DNA from: Monoraphidium neglectum
Taxonomy: Eukaryota; Chlorophyta; Chlorophyceae; Sphaeropleales; Selenastraceae
Assembly (NCBI RefSeq): GCF_000611645.1
Contig: NW_014013491.1
Span: 1 to 34,316 of the forward strand
Direction: 5' to 3'
Length of the DNA: 34,316 nt
In this document: positions 1 to 13,133 of the stretch, one piece after another
How the letters are laid out: every line of letters starts with the position of its first letter
Position numbering within the stretch: the first letter of the stretch is position 1
The notes under the pieces: model-generated
The model's database searches: none
What the model was told of the DNA's origin: nothing
The model's input: only the letters and a program-made list of their open reading frames with translations
Made by a program: the position numbers and the translations under genes

Positions 1-3000
1 GGATGGTGAGGTGCAGCTGAATGAAGCCCTGCCTTTCCCCAGGAGCACAACTCCTGCGACCACCCTTGACACATCACCAACCAGTTGCAGGTTCCTGCCA
101 AGCCCAATCAAGCTGCGTAGAGCACATCCCAGATCAACCTGCCATGCAGCTCGCGGAGATTTGCGAGCGAGGCAATGCACAGGCCCCAGCACACGGGCCC
201 CTCACACCGCCCCGGTCCGCTGCGCCACCCACATGGCTCCCGCAGCAGGCTGAGCCCGTCCTCAATGAGCCGCCTGTAGCCCGCCTCTGGCGCGATGATG
301 TGGGGCTGGTAACCGTCCGCCTCGTTGATGGTGTTGCGCACGTTCTTGAGCGTGAGGATCTTGTCAAAGGGCAGCTTGTAGATGGCCTCCTTGAGCTTCA
401 CGTCAAACACCTCCAGGATGCGCTCACCACCTTAAGAGGGGGGGGGGGAGCAAGAGCACGCCAGGAGGTTGAGGTGGCGCGGGGTTGGGCAGATTGCGGG
501 TGGCAAGTGGGGGTTGAGGGCTGGAGGAGCAGGGCGGCGAGTGGTGCGATGGACATGAGACGTGTCTCAGTCCCTCCAGCAACGAGCTCACGCGGCGCGC
601 GTTGTCAGCACTGTCGTTCACCCTGATCCTCACAATCTGTGAGAGGATGTGTGTGCCCCTCCCCCCTCACCTCCCTCGCCGCCCTCCACGATGCGCGTGA
701 AGGCCTTCTCCACCTTCTGGCAGAGCGTCAGGATGAGGTGCAGCATCTTGCCGCGGTTGCCGCTGATGTCATGGCCCAGGGCCGTCAGCTGAGACTTGTA
801 GTCAATGATGCTTTGGGGGTAAAAATAACGGGATGGGGCAATGAGGAGGCTTGTGTGTCAGGATGGGGTGGGGTTTACGAGGAGAGGGGGGGTGCGCCAG
901 TAGTGGCTACAGAATGCTGCTGGGGCCACCCGTGGGACGCTCGTGGGTAGGCCCACCCTGTTGTGATGCAGGCGCGCTGCGCCCTTCAGCCCCGCTCCTC
1001 CCCCACTCACGTCTTGTCAACGTAAGACTGGATTTCTGGCAGCTTGCGGGTGATCTCGTTGACGAGGTGATTGCTCAGCTTGTTGGCCAGGTACGTGGTG
1101 CCGGTGTTGTCCAGGTCGCGGTACGACTCGGTGGACTGGGGGGGGGGGGTGAGCGCGGAAGGTTGCCGATGTGTAAGCGAAGCTGCAGGGAAACAAGGGC
1201 CATGATGTGCGGCAAACACGCAGGGCACGTGTGAGGGGGATGTATGAAGGCAGGGTGGGTGCAGTAGACGGGCCTGGAAGTGCTCTTCGCAGGTGAACGT
1301 TGTGCGTGACCGTCAGCTGGATTGTCATACCACAAGCAATGTGTGCGAGGGACGATCAGCTTGATCAGGTCTCAATATCACTTTGAGCTGCAAGCCTGCT
1401 GCGTAGCATCCAGCAGCAGCGCAGTCACGTTCTTGATTCCCAGCCTACATCCTGCTCCTCCACACCCGCCCCACTGCAAGTGACCCCCGTTGCCACCGCC
1501 CCAACCTTGAAGAATTCGGTCTCCCTGGAGCGCGCGTCCGCCATGTTCATCTTCTTGTTGATGTCCGCCTGCCCACGGTTCACCACCCCCACCCAGCCGT
1601 GGCGCAGGCGCAGGCTGCGGCCGCACAGCACCTCCCTGCCGGTGGAAGGCAGAGCAGGAGCCACAAGTATGCGCATGTCTTGCCAGCATGCCCCAGGACC
1701 ACCCTTCAAGTCGCCGATACGCCCTGGTCGCTGAGAGCTGGTTTGACCGTGGTCACACGCTCCACCACTGCAGCAGCCGCCTGCCATGAGCAAACGGCGT
1801 TATGGGCCCCTCCGCCGCCCTCTTGCTGCAGCCTGGTGACAGGTCCACCCCCCCAACAGCCTCACCACCATCTCTGCCCCACCTGCAGTCCGTGCCCTTG
1901 TCCATGATGTCGATCTTGGTCAGCACGCCGATGGTGCGCTCACCCAGGGGGTCCACCTCCTTGGCCAGCCGCAGCGCGTCAGATGTCGCCAGATCCGCGT
2001 TGGCGGGGGACACCGCCAGGATGATGGCGTTGTCACCCTGCAAGGACACAGGAGCGAGGGGGTGTAAGCCAGACATGATATCAGCTACGTTTAAATACGT
2101 TTGAGGTTTAATCATTTTTAAAAAATATATAAAAAAAATTTTATTTTCATCGGAGGAAAAATTTAAAAGGTCTAAATATTTTCTGAGAAAAGGTTCAATG
2201 GGTGTGCAATTGGGGCGGCCTGGTAGGGTAGGCGCCGAACGTGCAGCAAACCTCCGCTGCATTCCGCCCGTCAGCCGGCGATACCACACTCGCAAAACCT
2301 GGCAACAAACCCACCGCCGCTACCGCAGGCCTGCGTTGCGGCAAGGCACACAGCTCGCGCCCCAGCTGCTGCTGGACAACTACCTGCCAGCCTGCCCCCT
2401 GCGACCGCACCTTGATGTACTGCTTGCACATGTCCTCCAAGTCCTGCACGATGCTCTGGGGCTGCCCCTCGATGGCCAGCTTGGTCAGGCCTGAGACCGA
2501 GCACGGCGGGAGTGCAGGCGCAGAGGAGGCCAGCCTGACATCAAAGTTGCAACACAATTTGCAGCAAACAGGGCTGACAAGGTGTATGCGAAGCGCCAAG
2601 TCCTTGTTCCTGAACCGTTTCTCCATCGCCCGTGACTCGCAGCACACAGCGGCTGGGCGGAGGGATGATTTTCCTGCCGCTGCCCTGCTGTGCTGGTGCT
2701 CTGTCCCTGCATGTGCCGGCGACCATGCTGCTCTCGCTCTCCAGCAGCGCCAGATTGCCAGATGGCGCAGGACTGGCGGCTGCAAACCCATGGTAAATGT
2801 ACTCCAATGCTGCCTACTGCGCCATTGCTGGCAACTGTGTCGCTGCGCCGGATGCCAACAGGCTGGGGCCAGCCGCAGGGGCTGGCATCCCCACACAATG
2901 GCCTACAGCTCGCCGCCGCCAGCCAAATCGCAGCCAGAGTCGCGCGTCGCCAGTGCCACCACCGCCAGACTTGCCACAGCCGTGCAGACAACCCTTGCCA

Positions 3001-4225
3001 GCTGTAATACCAGAATGCCGCCATAGGCTCCATACCAACATACGTGTCCCCACGGCCTCACAACGTGCCAGCGGTCCTGACCCAGCGACGAGGTCAATTC
3101 TCTCCATGCAAATCCTCCCTTGGCCATACCAATATCCCGCCCCGCCTCTCTGTGCTGGCGCACAAGCGCACCGGGCATGTCAACAAGAGTCAGGTTCGGC
3201 ACCACTGGGGAGTAGATAGTCAGGTAGATAGGAACGGGGCTGACCACCTTGCTGCCTTTGGAGAGGTGGCGCTCCGTCTCGTCCTCAATCTCCTGCCGGA
3301 TCTTCTCTGTGGGTGGGGTGCATGAGGACACAAGAATGGATCAGTCCCAAAGCAGATGACACACGGGGGAGAGAGCGACGATAGTTAAGGCATTCAGCAG
3401 CTGCAGGAAAATCAGCAGTCACTGTGAGCCCACTCAGAACGCACAAATACTTATGCAACTAGTTTCACATGCGCAAGCTTTTGAAATAGGAGCATTCAAA
3501 TCCTCAGCTCCCGCCGGCTTGCAGAGGCCGGCACACTGTCACCATATCCAAACAACTGCTGCCCCTTGCAGCTTTGCTTCAACCAACACAGCTCAAGCAT
3601 GCCACGTACCAAAGTCATAGATCTTCTGCCCCTGCCTGTGCATGAACTCCCCATACTCCTGGGCCTTGGGGTCGTCAGTGTGCACCAGGTTCAGCACCAG
3701 CGGGCGGCGCGTGACGATGCCCGTGCCGCGCGGCAGGAAGTCTCTGCCCACCACCGCCTCCAGCACTGACGATTTTCCCGAGCTCTGTAAGCATGGTCGT
3801 CAAGGCGAAGCGCCCACAGGCGACATGTCTTGTTGAGCCCCTTCCAATTGGTGCACTGCACCAAAACAACGAGCCATCCCATCGGCATGGCTACGCGATG
3901 CATGGACCTCCCGAGTGTGCCATGGATATCTGGGCATTGTATCTGCCATTTACGACGCGATCGGTGCCTCGTCAAGGACGTGCACACCGGCCCTGCAGCA
4001 GCTCCCATCCTTCACGGTTGGTCCCCTTGCCTGCTGCACCTCCGAGCTCTCAGCCGGCCCATTTCTGTGCAAAAAACTCACCTGGCCTCCCACGACCACG
4101 ATACTGCTAAGCTTGTCCACCAGGATGCTGTTCCCGGCCGTGTCGCCGAGCTGGGTGCATATCTGCTGCAGTTTGTTCACGAGTCCCACGACCTGACCGA
4201 AAGTGGCGGGCTGCTGCTGGGCCAT
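1..4225 (-). CDS. Dynamin-related GTPase, DRP1-type (5' part; continues past left edge)
   Basis: Large membrane-remodelling GTPase that assembles on membranes and drives scission; in plants DRP1 proteins act at the cell plate and in endocytosis. Exons (minus, 5' to 3'): 4082-4225, 3610-3784, 3306-3172, 2490-2411, 2037-1883, 1635-1506, 1135-1011, 810-671, 430 to about 233; all junction phases agree. About 427 residues are visible. The start is the ATG at 4225, giving [10 protein letters not shown]. Motifs: P-loop GGQSSGKSS (about residue 46, split by intron 1), switch [13 protein letters not shown] (family usually DLPG), TKID, and VNRGQADIN. The middle/stalk region follows, including [16 protein letters not shown] text (here [20 protein letters not shown]). 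The sequence after TRRPL fits plant DRP1 better than DRP3. The rest of the stalk and the GED lie beyond base 1; bases 1-232 look intronic. Intron 4 holds an AT-rich insert. Confidence 0.93.
2088..2205. other. AT-rich insert inside dynamin intron 4
   Basis: A roughly 115-bp block made mostly of A and T (roughly one fifth G+C by eye) sits in an intron of a gene that is otherwise about 60% G+C, with sharp edges near 2088 and 2205. Read on the minus strand, one frame stays open across the whole block and encodes a Phe/Leu/Lys/Asn/Ile-rich peptide (for example [11 protein letters not shown] and [16 protein letters not shown]). Stop-free reading through such AT-rich DNA is unlikely by chance. This suggests a fragment of a plastid or mitochondrial gene inserted in nuclear DNA, but I could not identify the parent gene. 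Confidence 0.5.
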
Positions 4226-4311
4226 CCTGCTGGCGTGAGGGCTGCACACAGCCCAGATCGCTCGAGGCACTGACTTTGCTCCTGCGCCGACGTCCGGCTT
4301 GCAGGGCACGC

Positions 4312-4327
4312 TGATATAATCTATAGC
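4312..4327 (-). promoter_or_regulatory. Possible TATA-like element of the dynamin gene
   Basis: The minus strand reads CTATAGATTATATCAG about 90-100 nt upstream of the dynamin ATG (4225). It is the only AT-rich stretch near the start, and the distance suits a TATA element with a 5' UTR of about 60-70 nt. Sequence-only call. Confidence 0.3.
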
Positions 4328-4496
4328 AATCAATCAAACCGATCGTGGGGCTTTGGCATAGCGGCCTTGTTACGGCAGCATGCTTGTGCAGTTGGGGCAT
4401 GAAGCTGCCTGTGCCCTGCGTGTGCATGCACTCCAATCCTGCACTGGAGGGCGGCACAACTCCAAACCTGTGACTGCGCTCATCATTTGGGACAGA

Positions 4497-4709
4497 TCAG
4501 ATGTTTGCAGGCATGTTGTGGGCGCTCGTCGTGATTCGCAGCACTTCATCCGCAACCCCCTGGAGCAGTCGGGTGCATGTGAAGTGACGAACAGGTTGGA
4601 CGTTGAGTGCAACCCCAGTGCCCAGGATGGTCACTTGCAGCCGCTGCAGGTGCCCAGCTGCTCGCAGCACGTTCCTGATGGTGATGGCCACCTGCACAGC
4701 GTTGCTCAC
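4497..4709 (-). pseudogene. Coding-like remnant, possibly Alba-related
   Basis: A minus-strand segment of about 70 codons with strong G/C preference at third positions (runs such as GTG CAG GTG GCC ATC ACC ATC), like the real exons nearby. The peptide includes SNAVQVAITIRNVLR and LQVTILGTG, which loosely resembles the nucleic-acid-binding Alba fold (AI-x-x-AV-x-VA-x-x-LR). It has no ATG at its start, a stop codon lies 10 codons upstream in frame, and I see no good upstream acceptor or partner exon. It may be a decayed gene copy, an exon of an unannotated gene, or chance. Low confidence. Confidence 0.2.
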
Positions 4710-5250
4710 TCCCCCACGACACGGGCCACAAAGGGGTTACAACCAACAGGAAGCCATCGCTGGCATTGTTTGTGTCCGAACAATGTGTACTGTACTGCAG
4801 CTGATTACTAGTGTCACGGCAGTGGTCTGCGTGACCGATTCACAGGGAAAAGGGACAAGAATACCGTGTAAGACGCAATTCCGCCCACCCAAGCATCTAA
4901 TGTCAGGGCTAGCACTTTCGCCGTAGGATTCTGAACATGGGAAATGCAAATAGAGATTTCTGTGTGCTCTAGGCTGAGAAAGTTTCTGGTGCCTCCAGGT
5001 ATGTTTGCTGCAGGTGAATGTGAATGGCTGCTTTACCATGCTGCATGCAATGATTGCGATGTTCAGATCCCCACGTATGCGACTTCACGCAGGCTTAATC
5101 AACAATGTTTCTGCCCCTTACGTGGACCTACTGTATCAGGAGCTTGGGGTGAAGCAGGCCTAGGGGTGGCCTGCATTATCACGAGCTGGTGAAATCTAAA
5201 GTAGCACTATATGCGCAGTGGCTGCGTAGCTGGCCCCCTGCAGGTGTGTG

Positions 5251-5306
5251 CCGCCGCCGCCGCCGCCGCCGCCGCCCCTGCTGCTGCTGCTGCTGCTGCT
5301 GCCGCC

Positions 5307-5366
<60 letters not shown>

Positions 5367-5375
5367 GCCGCCGCG
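5251..5375. repeat. Compound CCG/CTG trinucleotide microsatellite
   Basis: Directly visible: about 9 CCG units, 8 CTG units (5278-5301), a CCGCCC break, 19 CTG units (5308-5364), then a few CCG. It lies about 0.65 kb upstream of the hydrolase start, outside any supported gene. All six frames read as homopolymers (Leu/Cys/Ala or Gln/Ser/Ala), so open frames here mean nothing. Confidence 0.95.
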
Positions 5376-6029
5376 GTGACGCCTGCCTGCCTTGCCGTCC
5401 TCCGCCTACCTGCATCGTTGCTTTGCAGGTTCTGTTGTCACGCGCAAACCAAGGATCAACTTGACGTGTACCTCTACTTCCTTAGAGTCCTAGTCAGCCG
5501 TCATCGTCTCGGGTGTGAAGTGACAAGTGTGCGGCATTCTACAGTAAAGTGCTCAAAGCAAGTGGGTTATCCCTTCCCTGTCAGATCAAGATACACCGGA
5601 ATAGCCCATTCGCTTTCAGCATACTGCTGCTTGTCCTGTGCGGTGTCCACGGTGGTGACCACTTTATGCGCCCCACGGTAATCGCCCTCGTTATTGCATG
5701 CATGGTGCGACGGAATTTTGTCTTTATGGACCCACCTGGGAGCAAAAAATCCACTTACTTGCGCGCACACGCCGCGCACTGCAAAGTCGACAGATCGTTC
5801 GAAACTGAATCGTGGTACATGTGTCGTTGTTTCGCATGAACCGATGAGCGGCTTTTGAAAACAAAAGTGTTGCCTCCCGGTTCCAGTACTATAGGCTGCC
5901 GCTGTGCTTTACTGCAGTGTACTGTCTCAGAATCAACCCAGTTGCGGAGAGCGCCGCGGCGCATGGGGCTCGCCATCGCCCAGTGTTTGAGAGCCGGCTC
6001 AGCCAGCAGCAGCCGCTAGTGCAGGCATC

Positions 6030-7818
<1,789 letters not shown>

Positions 7819-7902
7819 ACGGCCACGAATTCATGAAGGCGCTGACTAAGCCGGCCGGTGTGCTGGCGGTTGAGTGCCAGGCGCAGCAATGAACATCCCT
7901 AT

Positions 7903-7907
7903 TGTAA
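7903..7907 (+). terminator. TGTAA polyadenylation signal, hydrolase gene
   Basis: TGTAA 84 nt after the hydrolase stop codon. TGTAA is the standard polyadenylation element of green algae. It faces the minus-strand signal of the next gene at 7939-7943. Confidence 0.6.
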
Positions 7908-7938
7908 CTCTCAAGCCCGCGCGGCACCACCTCAGCTG

Positions 7939-7943
7939 TTACA
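7939..7943 (-). terminator. TGTAA polyadenylation signal, gamma-glutamyl hydrolase gene
   Basis: The plus strand reads TTACA, so the minus strand reads TGTAA, about 485 nt after the stop of the convergent gene. If used, the two 3' UTRs would end within a few tens of bases of each other. Confidence 0.45.
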
Positions 7944-8427
7944 TGCATCAGGGGACGATGGAGGATGAGGCACGGGGGCTTAAGGCCTTCACACCAGTCG
8001 CCGCTCACGTGACAAGAGTGTGGGCTGCCGGGTCAGGGGGGATAACCTGGCCACCGTGGCACGATTTTTTGAAAGTGTCCACTTCCTGCCAGGCCACAGG
8101 CAGGCAGGCACATGCGCCTGCCGGCCCGTCTCCTGCAGGATGCAACGAAATTGATCGCAGCAGCTCAAAAGCCCCCCGAGACATGGCAACTTTGTACTCG
8201 TGTGCATATCTTGAGAGGAATTGTGCAAGTTCTCATGGTTAATATATACAAATAATAGGCATGTGTGCATAAGTGCAGCCGAGCTGGCTGTCACGAATCA
8301 CATCCAGCAGCACAGTTAGAGTGTGCGGGGGCACGAACACATGGTGCCCTTTGGTCGCCGGCATCTGGCTGTTCTGACAGCAGCAATACGGACCCGCTCC
8401 TTGCAGCAGCACGAGACAAGCCACTGA

Positions 8428-11400
8428 TCAGGTGGCCACCCTCTGGGCCAGAGGTCGGTGCGTGGTGGTGGGCTTGCGGTCGTCGTGGCCCCCGCCCTCG
8501 TGCTCGTCGTCCTCTGGTCCCACCGGGGGCTTGGTCTTCTGGTCTGAAGTCATAGAGTCAGGAGATGACGGCATGCAAGAGGTCAGAGCAGCGCAATATT
8601 GCCATTCGTAAAGGCATGGGGATGTCAGGTAACACCGTGGTCAGCGGTGTTGGCCTAGCCAGGCCTGCTTGTGCCTCTTGCATTCCCCACCCATGGCCGC
8701 ACATGTTTGGACATCAAGACAAGACCCTGCTGCTCCACTGGCGGTCCACAAAACGTGCAGCACTCTGTTTTTGTCCGCAAGCTATGCCCCATGTCCCTGA
8801 TGCAGCAACCGCCTGACACCAACAATGCAGTTGATCCTCCCAAGTAATTCCCGCACCCGCGCACCGAAATAATAAGTCTGGTAGGGCCCGTCATAGTTGT
8901 CCTCAGCCATTGTCTGATGGGGCAGAGGCAGGAGTGATAACATTCAGGGATGACAGGTGCAAGCAGTGACTCGCCCTCGCAGGCAGTAAGCCAGGCGTAC
9001 TCCAGCACACCCCATTCCAGCTTTCAAGAGTGTGGGGCAACTCCGTATCCGGTGCGTCCCTGTGCACACAGTGCCTTCCAATCCCCTCACCCCCTACCTC
9101 AAAGCGCGCGCTGAACACCGGGGCCGTGGAGTAGATGAGGTCGGCCAACTCCTGCTCTGGGCTCTCGGGCTTGTGGCTGCTGCGCCTGGTGAATTCAATC
9201 AGGAGGGGGGCCGGGGGCAGGGAGGATGGCGTGGGGTGGCCACAATGAGCTGGGCGTTGTCCAAGGGCTTTAGGCAGCATTGACCCTAGAGGCCAAACCG
9301 AATTTCCACCAGCTTCGAAGCCTCCTCTTCCCCGTGCCCACCTGGCAGTGTCGACGAACTTGTTGGCAAACCACTGTCCCACACGCACGGCGTCCAGGGT
9401 ATGGGGCACCTTGTGAAGGAAACAGAGAGGGTTTTGTGAGGTCAGCTGCGCTGATCGTAGTGAAATGCCGGCTGACTCCATGCTATGCGCCGGAAGGGAA
9501 GCTCAGCAGTGCAGTCTGGCAAACGGGCCATGCCCAGCACCTCTTCGGTCCTTGCCACCACCCCTTCCCCTTGACCATTGCCAGCCCAGTGCCGCAGGAA
9601 GCGCACCTCGTCCATTCCAAATTCGCTGGTAGGCTTCTCGGGGTGCCACTGGGTGCCTGGTGGCGGGGCCAAGGGCGTTGGCAGGGTGAAGAGGTGACCA
9701 GTGCCCTCAGATGAACAACATCCATAGGGCCCACCTCCAGCATCACCCTCCCTCCCCAACTCAGACCGCGAACCCCTGGTTGCCCCCCTCACCCGTAAAG
9801 GGGTACTTCTTGGCCTCAACCGTTGAGATGTACTCGAGCCCCTTGCGGTCCTTGGAGGTGGTGAGCACGTTGAACCACTCCCCCAGGAGCGGCCAGCGCT
9901 GGTAGTGGTGCGGGGGAATGCCGTACTCGTGGTTCTGCATCGCGATGTTCAGCTTGGGGTCTTCCAGCTTGCTTCGTAGGTCGGCCTGCATGTGTGTATG
10001 TGTGTAGTTGTGTGTTGGTTTGCAAAATGGGAAAGGCAAGTGTTGCTTTACGATTTTTCTCGCAATGCACAAGAAGGAGGGTGAGGGTCTCGCAATGCAC
10101 AAGGAGGAGGGTGAGGGGCGGGTGAGCGAGGGGCTTTTGATCAACCCGCTTTTTGCGCGTCGGGCGTTGATTACATGCAATGTGGCGCAATCGCATCGTA
10201 ATGTCCATCTCAGGCGTGCATGCCTTCGTTTCCACCCCAACCCCTTCAATCCCGACTGCACCTGTGAAAAGGCATCTCACCGGCAGGCCGCTGAAGGTGT
10301 GGCTGCTGCCCGCGCTGTCGGTGAAGATGAGTGTGCTGGGCTGCGTCACCGCGTCTGTCTCCACCAGCAGGTCGTTGCGGCTCACGTTGGATGCCAGGAT
10401 GTGCAGCAGCTGGTGGCCCAGGCAGGTGCCGTGAATCTAGGGGGGGGGGGGGCAGCGTGTGGGAGGAGGACACGAAGCTGGGAGTTGTCATGAGCGCGGC
10501 TCTGTTTCATGGGCAGCGCTAAGCGTAATAAGACTGCCCTCTGTAGAGCGGTGGACCTTCTCCAGGCAGGTGGCAAAGGACATAGCAGGGACAGAGAAAA
10601 TGAAGAGGTAGTGACTCACCGGGAAGACGTCCCCAGCCTCATTGGCCTGGATCGCCCAGTTGAAGAGCTTGCGGGCCGCAATGACGTAGGGTGAGTCCAG
10701 CCAGAGCCACGTCAGGCCGCCCTGTCAGAGGGGCAGGGTGGTCGAGGCGGCGGGAGCGGGTGCATGCTGAGCGGGGGGGTTGAGCGCAGGAAGCGCCCAG
10801 CGTGGCGCGGTAGGGTGTCAGTACAGCATCAGGCTGCTTGAGGCCGATGCCACGCAAGCCACGCTTTCCCAGCCGTTTCAGGCGCAACCAGGGAGCCCTC
10901 ACGCAGCCGACCCATCTGCCCCTCACCGCGAACACGAGGCCGTTGACGCTCTTGAACAGGCGGTGCAGCTCCGCGTCAGACGCGTAGAACCTGGGCGCAA
11001 GGGCAGGGGTCGTGGGGGAGTGCACATCTGGCCCATGTGCTGCCACTTTGCCCAGACACCGCAGCCCGATCACGCCTGAGGTCTCACCCACTGAGGAACT
11101 ACCTATGCCTGGCCATTTGCACACCTCATCAACACATCCTTAGTTGTCTGCCGCAGCGGCAGCGCATTGCCGGCGCCTCTCCCCCACCTGATTGGCACCA
11201 CGCGGCCGCCCGCAGACTCGATCCACTTGACGTAGCTAATTGGGGGTGCAAGGAACGGGCTGGTAATTCAGCATCAGAGCGCTTGGGGGCTGCTCGCAAC
11301 TACCACTGCCAAAACGTGAGCGCCCGTGCGCATCACATCCTGACCGGCCTTGGTCCCTGCCCATGCGCCCGTTCGTCAGTGTCACCCCGAGCTGACCACC

Positions 11401-11779
11401 CCGCACCTTGCTGCGATGTAGCACCTGGCGACAAGAGAAACAGAGAGAAACGAGCGGGTGTGGCCAGGTGGTGAGCAGTAGATCATGCCACGCCTTGCAT
11501 GCTGTCCCGGTCAGCCGCTACGAGGCCTCGGTGCCCAGAGCAACCCCTCACACAAAAACCCTCGCACCTGCCGGGGCAGTCGGTGCAGGGCTGTGTGAGG
11601 ACACCGATGATTGGCTGTGTGTTCTTATACCCAGACGACTTCCTGGCACGATCCACAACAGCCGCCACGGCGCGCTGCTCATCACTTCGACCAACAGCGG
11701 GCCTGGCTGTGGCACCGTTGGCGGCGGCCAGCACAGCCACGAGCGCCAACAGGACAACCATATGCATCAAGCGCGGCAT
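8428..11779 (-). CDS. GGH: Gamma-glutamyl hydrolase (folate polyglutamate hydrolase)
   Basis: Removes gamma-linked glutamates from folate polyglutamates in the vacuole or secretory route. Twelve exons (minus): 11779-11568, 11424-11407, 11235-11188, 10990-10927, 10721-10620, 10436-10281, 9985-9793, 9656-9607, 9409-9342, 9185-9098, 8913-8865, 8543-8428; 387 residues and every phase closes. The start ATG gives a signal peptide (hydrophobic core VVLLALVAVLAA, residues 8-19). Motifs in order: QPIIGVLTQPC, YIAASYVKWIESAGGRVVPI, NGLVFA, GTCLGHQLL with nucleophile Cys153, a block with QNHEYGIPP, and QWHPEK with catalytic His269. The C-terminal block PVFSARFE/YDGPYQTYYFG matches plant enzymes and is followed by an acidic and His-rich tail. 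Exon 2 is only 18 nt. Intron 6 contains a tandem 30-bp duplication. Confidence 0.95.
10058..10117. repeat. Tandem 30-bp duplication in GGH intron 6
   Basis: Two adjacent 30-bp copies beginning TCTCGCAATGCACAAG differ at one base (AAGAAGG versus AAGGAGG). They lie in the intron between GGH exons 6 and 7 and look like a recent tandem duplication. Confidence 0.9.
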
Positions 11780-12356
11780 ACTGGCTGCCTTGTGGCTGCC
11801 ACGTGATCCCCGCGCGTGGCGGCAGAGATAGCTTTCGGGTCACGATCCAACGAAAGATCACGAGGTGGGTCAATGCACCTGTTAGCGCTATGCGCTGTGA
11901 GGCAGAAGCACGTGCAAGAGCTCCGGGATCAATGAGAAGCCGTGTCGAAATTTTGTTTGGCAGGGTGAAGATGCTTCACCTCTGAATCTATGCTATGCGA
12001 CGAAACATAGGTAAATTCAGGATCCATGGAAATAGCGACCACAATGTAGCTGTGCGTGCCTATGCGCTGATGCAGGCAAATCCAGCAGAAGTTGCGGCCA
12101 GCTCACCGACGGCTGACGGCCAGGCTGGCTTGCCTCAGGTGTCCAGCGGCGCCCCTGGTGCACGCAGATACTGCGTCACAGCTGAGATCCAGTAATGCAG
12201 GCACCTGCGCCCCGCTGGAATCTCTATGCGAGGCGATTGACCGCCGCATGTCAGGCCAAGACAGGTCTGACCAGGTGACAGCGCATGGTGATGGCCAGGC
12301 ATCCCGCAGTTGTTCAGCAGTGGTGTTACAGCTTTGGACGTCAGCTGCGTCCTGGC
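11780..12356. other. Spacer: GGH promoter and TMEM230-like 3' region
   Basis: A 577-bp spacer between two minus-strand genes. The right end should hold the 3' UTR of the TMEM230-like gene, with TGTAA at 12326-12330; the left part should hold the GGH promoter. No TATA box or additional gene is visible. Confidence 0.55.
12326..12330 (-). terminator. TGTAA polyadenylation signal, TMEM230-like gene
   Basis: The plus strand reads TTACA. TGTAA on the minus strand begins 27 nt past the TMEM230-like stop (12357-12359), which is close but usable in algae with short 3' UTRs. Confidence 0.5.
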
Positions 12357-13133
12357 TCAGTATGCAGGTATGTCGCTCCACCGGTAACCCGGAACCCTGC
12401 GCCAGCAGCACCATGCGATGTGGCTGTGATACGCCCCTGCAGGCGAGTTTGGGAGTTGGGGTGTTCATCATGATTCCAACTTGGCTGCAACAACAGTAGG
12501 TGCGGCGGCTGCCCACGCGCGGAGGGGCAGGCCCGCACTGAGCCTTTTTGCCAGGGGTGGCGGCCGCTTGTGGGGTGGTGTTACGGCAGGCTCACCTGGA
12601 AGAAACGTCAGAATACCCACGATACTAAACCCGATCTCCTGTTGGCGTCAGGGGATTGGGGCGTTGCGTGTGGGGGCTGGCAGCAATCGCCCTTGCCACA
12701 CCAACCACGCCGGGCGTTGCCTTGGAACCAGTTGCCCCACCCTACCTGGTGCAATCACCGGCAAGCGGAAGCTGTGTGCGCTCGTACAATCAGCGCCCGC
12801 CCAAGCAACACGCACACCACCACACGCACCGCCTGCTCCTTGCCGAACAACTGCTGCGTCCAGTGCAGCCACGCGAGAACGAAGGATACAATCCCAAACA
12901 CAGCGAGGAACACCGCCAGCACGACAGACCCCCAGGGGACCTCCTCTGGTGGCGCCGCAAAACGTAGATGCTCCTCTGACGCCCAGCCCTGCGGCGGAGG
13001 GTCAGTCGTGTCGGCGCTTGCCAGTCCTGGAGTACTTGCGCCACAGGGGCGGTCGCTGCCCGGTCACAAGGGCACGCCTCACATCGTCCGTTGCATCAAG
13101 GCGGGTGTAACCCGATTGTCTATTCCGTAACAT
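12357..13133 (-). CDS. TMEM230: TMEM230/TMEM134-family (DUF872) small membrane protein
   Basis: A small two-span membrane protein; family members act in endosomal and secretory vesicle traffic, but the biochemical role is unknown. Exons (minus): 13133-13083, 12988-12830, 12638-12596, 12436-12357; 110 residues, close to the family size of about 120. The cytosolic N-terminus has YTRLDATDDGW, matching the family's YSRL-x-x-TDDG; this pattern decides the first intron, with donor GAT|GTGAGG. TM1 spans about residues 36-57 (WGSVVLAVFLAVFGIVSFV) and TM2 about 72-95, containing the hallmark FLPG-x-YH (here ILTFLPGAYHSHIAW). The end GYRWSDIPAY matches the GYSYDDIP type of ending. It was easy to overlook because no exon exceeds 159 nt. 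Its start lies 160 bp from the kelch gene start on the other strand. Confidence 0.9.

Larger units (their letters stand above)
4226..6029. other. Divergent intergenic region between dynamin and hydrolase genes
   Basis: A 1.8 kb spacer between two genes transcribed away from each other, so it should carry both promoters. It contains the TATA-like element near 4312-4327, a short coding-like minus-strand segment at 4497-4709, and the CCG/CTG microsatellite at 5251-5375. From about 5400 to 5990 I see only non-coding-looking sequence with moderate G+C. No tRNA or other RNA gene was recognised. Confidence 0.6.
7819..8427. other. Tail-to-tail 3' UTR region
   Basis: A 609-bp spacer between two convergent genes. 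It holds the two opposed TGTAA signals at 7903 and 7939 and a short AT-rich patch at about 8238-8258. No gene or RNA was recognised in it. Confidence 0.6.

Noticed and set aside
1753..2295. 180-codon minus-strand frame covering dynamin exon 5 plus the upstream intron
   Set aside because: Exon 5 begins at 2037 by acceptor consensus and homology; the upstream part is intron, including the AT-rich insert, and lacks dynamin similarity.
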